A DNA stretch of 42,067 nucleotides from Zygnema cylindricum (taxonomy: Eukaryota > Streptophyta > Zygnematophyceae > Zygnematales > Zygnemataceae), in contig JBBHKE010002383.1 in assembly GCA_037447655.1 (NCBI GenBank), forward strand, positions 76,501 through 118,567, in the 5' to 3' direction. The translations under genes and the position numbers were made by a program. Below the pieces are notes generated by a model that saw nothing but the letters and a program-made list of their open reading frames with translations, was not told where the DNA came from and ran no database searches. Below are positions 1 to 11,300 of the stretch, piece after piece; the first letter of the stretch is position 1, and every line of letters starts with the position of its first letter.

Positions 1-362
1 GGGGATTTCAAACCCGTTTTTACTTGTTTTTTACGAGCATACCGGTCGCATGACAAGGTGGTCCGTACAGGACGCGACATTAGAGGAGCGGATAGTATCA
101 CCGAGATTTCACCGATATCACTGACAATACGATACCACCGATGCTTAATGTTAACAACAATACTATCTAGGGTTTTTCCATGCTGTTCCCAAAAAGGCTC
201 TTGGAAACGTCGGGACGGGTTAGCACGGGAAACTGAATTGCTAACTTTCCATTACCTTTATCTAATTGAACTGCTATTAGTGCTGATAACAATGATTTAG
301 CGCGCCTAAATTTTGACCTGCAAACTTGAAATAGAATTTATTACTCTATTTTTTCCTTTACT

Positions 363-905
363 CTACACCGCGAATCGTTATTAGTGTCAAATTTTAAATA
401 GTGTTGAATAAAACTTACCGTAATTGATGCTAATTAAGAATTTGATTTTTTATTTAAAAGGTGTATTCTAATTTCGGCATTATGCTAATTTGGGAACAGC
501 AAAAATGGAATATTTGCCGTACGAATATGTACACTAATATATGTATTCGTACAAAACATTAGAAATCGTACGCCGTCGTGAAATTTAAATATTCGTACAT
601 GTCAGACTAATTTACGTGTCAGAATAATCCGGTTTTTTTAGCGCACGTTCGTATGCGTGCGCGTCTGATTTAATTCATTTTTTGCAAAATTTTCACTTGA
701 AAAGGTACATTTATGTACGGTCTGACATCAACCATACACCACACTATTTAGATATTATTGTATTTTCGTTCTTTGCGCTATTTTGTACGGTACCTTAATT
801 AACGTAAAGGAAAAATTAAAATCATGTATCCTATTTGAGGAAAAAAATCAAAATTTTAAGAACCCAAATTAGTGACGTTGACACTAATAACGATTCGCGG
901 TGTAG
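363..905. mobile_element. MITE-like element 1, TA-flanked, about 540 bp
   Basis: TACACCGCGAATCGTTATTA at 364 and its exact inverse ending at 904, with perfect terminal inverted repeats of about 27 bases and TA at both ends, as for Tc1/mariner-type or similar non-autonomous elements. No transposase ORF inside. Confidence 0.75.
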
Positions 906-1663
906 TAGCGGTTTAATTAGGGTCAACTACTCTAGTTCATACTATTTCTAAAAGTGCAATGTACGAAATTCGTCAGTCCGTACTATAAATGCTCGTCATT
1001 TTGTACAAGCGTACAGAAAAAGTTTCAGAAAACGATGTCGACACAGGAAAAATAGTTCGTCGACACGGGAAAGCGCACTCATTTTCGGTTTCTCGTCATA
1101 AAGACGGGGGGAAATCGTGCGAACCTGTTCTCACATGTTCAGACGTCGACTATGTGAACACGGGCTATATCGGCTAAAATACTGGAATGTGTACCCAAAC
1201 TAGAGTTACATGTATAGATTAGCGTTGACTATTGTTGGCGTCGAGCCCTTGAACCTAGAATAGAGTTACTAACACTATTTGTTTCTTCACTCTAATAATT
1301 TATCTACACTAATAGCGATTCATGCTGCATCGTCAGACATAATTACGCTATCCTATACAACAGTTATGAAGCGACAGTGTAAAAAAACTGTAATCATAGA
1401 AAACCACGTGGAAAGTTGTAAAAACTTCCAGTTACGCCATGTATGACCGTTCTACAGTACCGTATAGAAAACGTCCAAAACGTCAAAGAGCTGTATGGTC
1501 CACACTGTCATGTACCATTATGTACGGACACCACGACTACCTTTAACCCTGAATTTTTACGTCACCTCGTCTTGTTAAGTTGTTATCCCGTCACAGCCGG
1601 TCGTTCGTTCGGCGACCGGCAGTCTGACCGATCTCGAAACGGCCACGCAGCGAAATTGAGAGG
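906..1663. other. Upstream intergenic, no gene seen
   Basis: Short random ORFs only. Contains one isolated end related to the flanking MITE family at 1306-1322. Together with 1868-2137 (T-rich TTTTTCATAATAATC repeats at 1975-2030) this is the putative promoter side of ACC; no core promoter element can be assigned with confidence. Confidence 0.5.
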
Positions 1664-1866
1664 TACACCTTGAATCGTTATTAGCGTATAAAAATTATTA
1701 GTGTAAAGAAATAATTAGCGTCATTCATTCTAATTTAGTGGCTGGAGACGTGGCGGATTATGGTCCACGTCCTTAAATAGTGTACTTTATTATATTTAAG
1801 GTATCAATGTCAAAATTTTGGGGTGCCGATATAGCGTACATAAGGCTAATAACGATTCACGGTGTA
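1664..1866. mobile_element. MITE-like element 2, same family, about 200 bp
   Basis: TACACCTTGAATCGTTATTA at 1664 and the inverse TAATAACGATTCACGGTGTA ending at 1866. Same termini as element 1 with a few changes; TA at both ends. A lone related end (ACACTAATAGCGATTCA) lies at 1306-1322. Confidence 0.7.
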
Positions 1867-2137
1867 CTATATAACTCAAGGCGCGCCAAAAATTTCTTAG
1901 CTCACCGGTGTTAATCACCACTGCACTAGGGTGTCCATCCCTTGCAGAAGACAATCCACTTTTCATTACCAAATTTTTTCATAAAATCAATATTTTTCAT
2001 AATAATCGATATTTTTCATAATAATCAACATTTTTTAGAATATTTTGCTCAAGTTAGGAGTACTGCTCCCACCTTTTAAAAGTATTTTTTATAGAATATT
2101 ACTAGAGATTTAAGTTTTTTGAGCCGAAACCCTAAAT

Positions 2138-2325
2138 ATGGTGAGAATGACAGAAAAGAAAGGTCGTCGTAACAATGGAAGTCCTTCAGCCTCATTGGAG
2201 GAATTTTGCCAAATGATGGGAGGAAAACCAATCAAAAGTGTCCTTGTGGCAAATAATGGAATTGCGGCAGTGAAATTTATTCGAAGTGTTCGAATGTGGT
2301 CCTATGAGACTTTTGGAAATGAACG
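2138..2325 (+). CDS. ACC1: ACC exon 1 (start codon, start of biotin carboxylase)
   Basis: Residues 1-63. A basic start ([13 protein letters not shown]) leads into the conserved [19 protein letters not shown] block of the biotin carboxylase. A second in-frame ATG lies at 2147. The exon ends in phase 2 at a GTAAGC donor; the split arginine codon is completed by exon 2. Confidence 0.88.
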
Positions 2326-5300
2326 GTAAGCATTTTTTTATTTTTATGATGTATTATGGGATCGAGGAAATACTAAAGACAAAAATAGTCAAATAAATTT
2401 CCACTGCGGTTGAATAATTTCGTGCCTCCTCTCTCCTCCCTTTCCTCCTCCTCCCTCTCCTAATCACAACTATTAGGTCAATCAAAAGAATTTAAAACAA
2501 AATAAACATCGCTAAAAAAAAAAAATGAGCTCTATATTTTAAACCCCTTTCTATAAACACAAAACTACTCCTTTCTCTAAACACCAACATTATCTTAGAA
2601 GTGACCGAATTCCTTATGTCTTGGGGAGGGTGAACGCAATACTATAGCCCTTAAAAACCAGCATTACCATTTAGAAGTTAATTAGATTTCTTTTTTCCGG
2701 GGTGGGGAAATAGAATGGTGACATTTGTTGCTATGGCGACACCGGAAGATATGCGAATTAATGCGGAACACATTCGATTGGCCGATCAATTTGTTGAAGT
2801 CCCGGGAGGAAGTAACAATAACAACTATGCGAATGTGCAACTAATTGTTGCGGTAAGTCAAATTATCAATCGAAGTTTTACTTGCAAGGAATTGGTTTCG
2901 AATCTTGTGCTGAAAAGTGTAAAAAACGGCAGAAAAAATGACGTCAGAAAAAAACGAGAAGATAGAAGTCAAAAAGATAAAAGAAAAATGACAAATAGAA
3001 AATAAACAAATGTGAAGGCTTTTTGGGATTAACGTCTTCGTCCTCAGACAGGGATCTTGTCCTATCGTTAAACATTTATTTGTAATACTATATTAAAAGA
3101 ATATCAAGAGAAAATGATAAGCAAAATTTACAGCTTTGAAGTTACAATGCCTTGGATCTCTTTTTCAAGTTTAATTTCAGCACAATATGATGCCAAAACA
3201 TAAAAAATAACACCGTGCTTTATAATTTAGGTTAAATTTCTTTGAACTACAATGTTTAAAAGTAGAAATAAAACCAAATGTGGAACATTTTCAATTCTAA
3301 GAAGTGGCTGGGCGCTTGAAAGAATACATTTGGCTCGGCTGAAATTCCTTGTCATAATTTTCCCTCCTTTTTTTTTGACAAACATTTCTAAAATACTTGC
3401 AAAGTAAAAAATAAAGTGTACCAATGTGAAAATTCCAGGATTATTATTATTGGCCGAACACCTGAAACATTTGAAACATTTGCTGCCGTTGGCCCAGGAA
3501 AAAAGAACTTTTTTAAGTCTTTATTTTAAAATTTGACCAATTTTCTTCAAAAAAAAAAAAAAATTAAAAAGAAAAAGCAGAGTTCATCGTTGTATTTTGA
3601 ATGGCCGAACACTTAAAAGTGGCCTGGAAAAAAAATTCAGGCTTGATTTTGAAAAAAAATCCTAACAATGCTTTGTTATTGAAACAATGTGGAAAATTAA
3701 ACCACGTCTAAATTTTAATCAATTTAGAATTTAAAACACCATTTGATTTTTTTGACTTTAGCAATATTAGATTAAAACAAGATGAAATTTTGAAACAATT
3801 TTGGATTTGAAAGAATGTTAATTTTTTTTTTTTACTTTGGTAACCGAGCGTTTGAAACTCGATGCCGTTTGGCCTAGAAAAAAATCCAGCTTCAGGCTTG
3901 ATTTTAAAAAAATCTTTAAAATGTTTCGTTATTAAAACAATTTCAAAATGAAAATAAGTCTAAATCAAAAACAAATTTGAATGTAAACAAGTGTTTATTT
4001 TTTTTGTACTTCAGTTGGCCGGGCGTTTGAAAGTCGATGCAAGATGGCCCGGAAAATAAATCAATTTCCGGCTTGATTTTGAACAATTTGAAAAAAAAAA
4101 GATCTTTAAGATTAAAACAATGTTGATTTTTTTTTCTACTATAGGTCGCCGAGCGTTTGAAAATCGATACAATTTGGCCCCAAAAAAATCCAATTTCAGG
4201 CTTGATCTTGAACAATTTCTTAAAAAAAAAATCTTTGAAAAAAATCTTTAAGATAATATGTTAGTAAACAAATGATTTTTTTTTGTACTATAGGTGGCCG
4301 AGCGTTTGAAAGTGGATGCGGTTTGGCCCGGATGGGGACACGCGTCAGAAGTTCCGGCTCTTCCGGAAACTTTAAAAAACCACGGAATTGTTTTTCTCGG
4401 ACCGCCAGCTGGACCAATGGCAGCCCTCGGTGACAAAATCGGATCGACAATTATAGCACAAGCAGCTGGAGTACAGACCGTGGGATGGAGTGGTAGTGAG
4501 GTAAAAAAAGAATAAAATAAAAACGATAAAGAAAAGCTTTAATTTTATTTCTTGCAGGTAAATGTAGTTAACGAGAGGAAATTGCTAGTGCATATCTAAA
4601 CAACCGATTGATCTTTCCTCAAAATTTTCCGTTTTTTCGTCTTTTGTTGTTTGTTTTTTTTTTATTGCTTTATTTGTAGGTTACTGTTCCCCTCGACAAA
4701 TGTCACGAACCGATTCCGGACGATATTTACCGAAAAGCGTGTGTTTCCACTACAGACGAGGCACTTTCCACTTGTGCCAAAATTGGATATCCTGTCATGA
4801 TTAAGGCGTCCTGGGGAGGAGGAGGAAAAGGAATCCGAAAGGTTAGAAAAAAAATACTCTCCCTCTCCCTCCCTCTCCCCCTCTCCCTCTTCCACCCTCT
4901 TCCGCTCTCCCTCTTCCTCTCTCTCACCCTCTCTCCTCTCTCCCTCTCTTCTCCCCTCTCTCTCTCTCCCTCAGTTTTTTTTTTTTTACTTTCCTAAAAT
5001 ATTATCCAAAACAACGTAATGTTTTTAGTGATCATATACTGTGGACACATTGAATTTAATCTAATCTACAAACTTTTTTATGTTGTATATACACTAAATT
5101 AGTTTTCCATATTGTGTATACACTAAATCATTTTTTTATATCATATGTACATAAATCAATTTTTCATATACAAATCTTGTGCTATGTCTATCCTAAATCC
5201 TATGGAGTGTGTATTTAATAATATTTTAAATTAGCCCATGAAAAAGGTAGGAAAAGTTCACCTAATCACAAAACCCTCCCTTTTTTTTTTTCTTCTTCTT

Positions 5301-8300
5301 TTTGATGTTTTTTTCTTTTTTTTCGAAGGCAAAGACTACCTGGTTTAATTTTGAACCTTCTTTTTCTATAAACGGAAAAAATTATTAAGATTATTAAAAA
5401 CCTTTTGGATTCTGATTGATTATAGGTTCAAAATGATGAAGATGTACGGAATCTTTTCAAGCAAGTACAAGGGGAGGTTCCTGGGTCACCCATTTTCCTT
5501 ATGAAATTGGCAACAAATGTAAGGAGTAAAAATTTAGTTTCTATACTTGAACAATTGCTTTAGTATTGATTTTATTTGCAAGTCCTATATTTTCATGCTT
5601 TTATATCAGCAAAAAGTTTCTTCTTAATCAAATCTGTTAAAACAGCTAAAGAAACAAACCAAGCAAATGCTGTGCCAATTTTCTTCAAAATATGCAACTT
5701 GGATGGTTAATTTCGGTTAGAAACCCAACTCCTACTACTATGATTGGTGATTGATTATATGCTTTGAATGGTTGATTTTATCCTTTTTAATTTCATACTT
5801 TGCATGGTCTAATCCCTTTCTTTTGTTGCGCTGGATGGTTAATTGCATCCTTTTGACTGGTTAACTCTATCGTTTGGATAGACAATTCAGTTCTACCTTT
5901 TGTCCTTTGACTCGCTTATTCTATTTTTTGAATGCTTACTTTTATCATTCTTCTCATAAAAAAATTGGGTACTCATGTCGCCCAATACAGTGTCGCCACC
6001 TGGAAGTCCAACTCGTGTGTGATGTTTTTGGTAATGTCGCGGCTCTTCATTCCCGAGATTGCTCCATACAACGACGTCACCAAAAGGTCCCTCTCCCTCT
6101 CCCTCTCTCTCTCCCTCTCCCTCTCCCTACAGCTTTCTACTTTCTTTCGTCAATTTGAACTTTCCTTCATTACTCTCGATTTTCCTTCGTCAAATTGAAC
6201 ACTAGCGATGTCAAACGGTTCTAAGTAGAATATGCTCTGTCATCTTCTATGTATTTTTCCGGTTCCAGATGAATCAAATACACGCCTTTTATCCAATTCA
6301 AAATCCAACATTTGCATCTTGTTTCTCAACTCAAATATGCAACGAAACAAAAACAAAATTTCAAAAGATAGTTTCCCCAAAAGAAAACTTGCTGAATTTT
6401 CTGGTTTACTAAACTACTTGGTTTTGTGAACATTCCGCGGTTGTGATGAAAATGAAGATTATCGAAGAGGGACCAATTACTGTGGCTCCAATTGAAACTA
6501 TTCGAGAATTGGAAAAAGGAGCTTGTCGTTTAGCTTCCTCAGTTGGTTATATCGGAGCAGCAACGGTGGAATATTTGTACAGCATGGAAACAGGAGACTA
6601 TTTTTTCCTTGAGCTCAACCCACGATTGCAGGTAGAAAAAAGTCTAAGAGTTTTTTGTTTGCAACACTCTTTTGTCATTATCTATTTACTCTTAATTCTG
6701 CTGCTTGTTATTGTTCCTCTATTAAGATGTCTAATCCTCTAAAGCGTGGTCACGACTTGGATACCACATTTACTGTATCTTTACATTTTAATTATGTCGG
6801 TTTTTGAGTTGAAATCCTTATGGGAATCGCCTTCGAAAGAAACAATAATATGATACGTTAACTTTTTTTATTCTCAGAATTACATATTATTTTCATAGTT
6901 CTAATCACTGATCTATTTTTCAGGTTGAGCATCCGGTGACCGAGTGGATCGCGAATGTTAATTTACCTGCGACTCAACTTATGATTGGAATGGGAATTCC
7001 TCTATGGAGAATGCCAGGTAAATATAGGAACCTAATTTTATCTTTCCATTTAAACAAAAAAAAAACTAACAGATGAATTAAAAATTTGCATACCTGCTCA
7101 ACATCGCTGCTACTCGCAACACATTTTGTTAATCAATCGTAACAGGAATGGGTGTGTATGATATTTCTGCAGAAATTCGGCGTTTGTACGGGCAGCCTTT
7201 GGGAGGAGGCCTCCATACGTGGCGCCATGCAAAAGATGCTGTTCCATTCTCCTTTACAGAAACCAGTCAGGTGGCACCAAAAGGACATGTAGTTGCAGTG
7301 CGAGTAACAAGCGAAGACCCCGACGATGGGTTTAAACCGACTAGTGGAAGAATCCAGGCAAGAATTTGTTGAACTTCCTGAGCATAAATTCACTGCTGTC
7401 TATATCAGTAATCCTATTTAGCATCTAACATATTGGTTTTCTTTTGAACCTTTTTAATTAATCTGCAGGAACTCAGTTTCAGGAGCAAACCAGATGTGTG
7501 GGCGTACTTCTCTGTAAAGGTGCGTGACTTAGATTCATCTTGAGAGGTTCATACGCGATAAGAAAAAGCATAAATCATAACATATAGAAATAATAAATAC
7601 AAGTTATACCATTCAACACACTAAACAAATAAATTATCCCTCATTTTGCTCTTCCTATATGTTCTTCAGCTGTAAATAAGTTCCACTTATCCGAAAGCTA
7701 ATGTGAGTCAATGAAAAAAGAAACAAAAAAAGGCAGATCTATTTACTATGTATTTACTTTAAAATATGAAATTTCTATATTGTTATGCAGTCTGGAGGAG
7801 GAATTCATGAGTATTCAGACTCACAGTTTGGACATTTCTTCGCGTTTGGAGAAAATCGTGATGATGCAATAAGTAATATGGTACTGGCTCTCAAAGATGT
7901 TCATATCAGAGGAGAAATCAGAACTATTGTGGACTATGTTATTGATCTTCTTCATTCCCAAGATTATCAGCAAAACAATATACATACAGGATGGTTGGAT
8001 AATCGAATTGCAATGCGACACCGAGTGGAGCCTCCTCCATGGCATATTGCTGTTATTGCGGGAGCTCTTTATGTGAGTTTTCAAATGAAAAACATCACGT
8101 TTAGCATCTTCAACAACTAAAACAGTAAATTTTACCAAAAGTCCAGTTTTTTATCATCGACAGGCTTCTTCACATTCCAAACGATTTCCGCAACCTTCAA
8201 ATGAAAATGAGGTGCTAATGGAAGTGGATGATGCAAAATAATGTGGAAAGTTAATGCTAATCAAAGTGAAAACCGTGTCTTTTATGGTTTTTTCTTTTTT

Positions 8301-11300
8301 TTTGCAGAGTGCGACAAGACAAGCTGCAAATATAATTTCAGACTATGTTGGCTACCTAGAAAAAGGTCAAATTCCACCAAAGGTAATTGTGTGAGGAACC
8401 ATAACTGGAAATAGCCATCTACATGGTTCTTGCCCTTGTTTAAAAGGTCTATTGCAATTTCTACAACTATTTCTGGGATTATGACTTTGACTTCCTTTGA
8501 AAAAATGCAATGTAGTTCCAACTTCCATGAGAGGATTAGCTTAAAAAATATTGCCTTCTCCTTTCAAAATAACATTTGAAGACCTGTTTTTTCTCAGACC
8601 TTGTGCCTACTTTCATAGTGACATTGTTTTTTTGCTTTCTTGTTTTTCTAATTTCTAAGACCTTGTCTACTTTTTTTAGTGACATTTCGTTTTTCTAGTC
8701 TTCTTTTACTTTCAGACCTACTTTCTTAATGACACTGTTTTCACTTTCCTTGTTCTTTTACTTTTGTAGACCTTGTCACTCGTATCCCATCAAGCTGTAC
8801 TGAACATTGATGACGTTAAGTACAAAGTCAACCTGTCACGTCGCTCCACCAAGAGATACCTACTCCAAGTCAACAATTCAATCATTGAAGCAGAAGCCCA
8901 CACTCTTCATGATGGTGGACTTTTAGTGCAGGTTTGCCTCACTGCAATCCTTCCCTTCCTCAAAAACCGTAAATTTACCACCTTGCCGTCTTGTAATTAC
9001 ATTCATATTTTTTTTGGTCAAACTTTACAAGAAAAGATTTTGCTGTGCAGTCGTAATTAGGCATCAAAATAAATTGGATCCTAAAATCTCACAATTTTTT
9101 TGGAAATTGCACCATTGCTTACATAATGAGACATCCCAACAAAAAAAATAACCTCTAGAAAACTCTAGAACACCCTGAAAAACCTGCAATAACTTTGAAA
9201 TAACCTCCGTGTGCCTCTCCCACTTAAAGCAAAACCATATGTTAAAGAACCTCATTATTCTACTTTTTTGAAACTGCCGCAGTTGGACGGAAACTCGCAC
9301 ATGGTCTACGGTGAAGCTGAGCCGACAGGCACACGACTCTTCATAAACGGACGAACTTGTCTTTTGCGATCTGACAACGATCCTTCAAAAGTGGTAGCGG
9401 AAACCGCCTGTAAACTGTTACGATATCTCGTACCCGACGGTTCTCGAGTTTCCGCAAATACACCTTATGCGGAAGTGGAGGTCATGAAAATGTGTATGCC
9501 ATTAATATCTCCAGTATCGGGAAAAATAAGTTTTTTGCTTAAAGAAGGCCAACAAGCCCAGGTGATTTGACACAATCTAAGCCCTATGACACTAATAAAA
9601 CCTTATAAAATCCTTAAAAAACTACTATAAAACCCCTAAAAAACCCCTAAGAAATCTAAGTAATCCTAAAACTCCTAAAACGCCTAAAGCCCTGAAAAGC
9701 ATTAGCCTAAAAGCGGGAGAGGGAGAGGGAGACTGAGGGGGGGTGGAGGGGGAGAGGGAGGCGAGGGGCAGAAAGAATACTCAATGCAACTTTTTTTCGC
9801 TGCTTACTTGGAATTCACATTGGTTTGCTTTCAAATGTAGTTTTTTGAGCACAAATTGAGTGTAGATTATGGATAACTAATATCTAAATATATTGTAAAC
9901 ATACATATTGTATAGGTTAGGTATGTCCGCTTCTTGGCTGTTAAACAAGCATATAAATGAGGTTTAGTTTGCCTCTCTCCCTCTCTCCCTCTACTCCAAT
10001 TATCAAATGAATACTGTAAGATGGAAATTCTATTATGCAATCTTTCTTTTTCTGAATAGCAGAAATAGTTTTGCTTCACATTAAAGCAAGATATTTGTTT
10101 TTTTATATAATTTATATATTTTCTGTAACTTTTCTTCGTTTTTTATTATCATCCTCTTAGTCTGTATTTAAGACCTCTTTCTTTGCTTCTTTATTGATAT
10201 TTTGTGTATTTTCGGCCAATCAAACCTATTCCTTTGTTATTTTTCCTTTGTTTTTTTCCGTCTACTGTTATTTATTACTGTCTGTGCCTTACATCTGTTC
10301 TTTAATAACCTAATCTGTTTCATAGGTGTATCAGAACCTTATGTTATGTGTTTTAAGACCTCAAACCTATTTCTTTGTTCTCAATTAATCTTTACTGTGG
10401 TGTCTGTGTAATAAAACCTTTTTATTTTTCTTATTAACATTTACATCCCTTTCGTAAAAAAAAACACAGACTTTACATACTTAACTAGCTCTTTATTTGT
10501 CAAATGACTCCATTGAAGGCTGGAGACCTTGTGGCGAGAATGGAGCTGGAGGACGCCAAAGCCCTAAAGCAGGCCCTTCCCTTCACTGGAGACCTGCCTC
10601 CTCTGAACCCTCCCACCGCCACTCCCCACAAGCCTCAACACCGCTTCGCCGCCGCTCTCACGGACGCACGAATGGTTCTCGCAGGCTACAGACTCAATGT
10701 CCGAGAGGTATTTCTCACCCTCTCCCTCTCTCTGTCTCTCCCTCCCTCCCACTCACTCTCTCTCACACTCTCACTCACTCCCTCTCCCTCTCCCACCATC
10801 TCCTCGTCTCTCTCTCTTTCTCTCCCTCTCTCCCTCGCCCTCGTTTTCCCTCGCTCTCCCTCTCCCTCTATCCCTCTCCCTCTCTTCCTCCTTCCGCCCC
10901 TTCTTCGCGGAACGGGCAGATGACACTTGAAGAACAGTTGAACAGACGCCATGAATACTGTAGCGTTTTAGATCGTATTTCATTGAAAAAAATTCCGCAC
11001 TAAATGCATGAAGACGCGTAGAACACCGTAAAGTACGAAAGACAAACCATGGTGGACGCAGATTTCCGTACTTTTACTTTTAGATTCATCACTTGGACGC
11101 TTCGTTTGCGCTCAAATTTTAAATTCAAATTCCATTTTGACCGAAATCGGAAATCAATAGCAGTTCCAATTTCAAATTCAAACAAGATGGCAGATTTTTT
11201 GACGTTTTTTTTAGGGTTTTCGAGAGTGTCCCAACTCCTGGAAATCCTAATTTGTGTATCTTTCCTGCATTGTAGCATTCATTTGTAAATTTCCATTGTA

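Noticed and set aside
3943-4450. Minus-strand ORFs with similar Phe/Lys-rich sequences repeated in tandem
   Set aside because: They are antisense readings of the tandem ghost copies of exon 3's edge and have no coding features of their own.
7133-7393. Minus-strand ORF opposite ACC exon 9, and similar ORFs opposite exons 11, 13, 14 and 26
   Set aside because: Antisense shadows of well-supported ACC exons.
9590-9710. CCTAAAA-like words resembling plant telomere repeat (CCCTAAA)
   Set aside because: Unit length and sequence are irregular and the stretch is intronic; it is a degenerate AT-rich repeat, not a telomere.
10686-10983. Ser/Pro/Leu-rich and Arg/Glu/Gly-rich ORFs over CT-rich tracts (also at 4727-4997, 13257-13399, 13815-14153, 14698-15093, 22783-23035)
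   Set aside because: They are translations of CTCCCT/AGGGAG microsatellites, open in several frames on both strands, and lie in introns.
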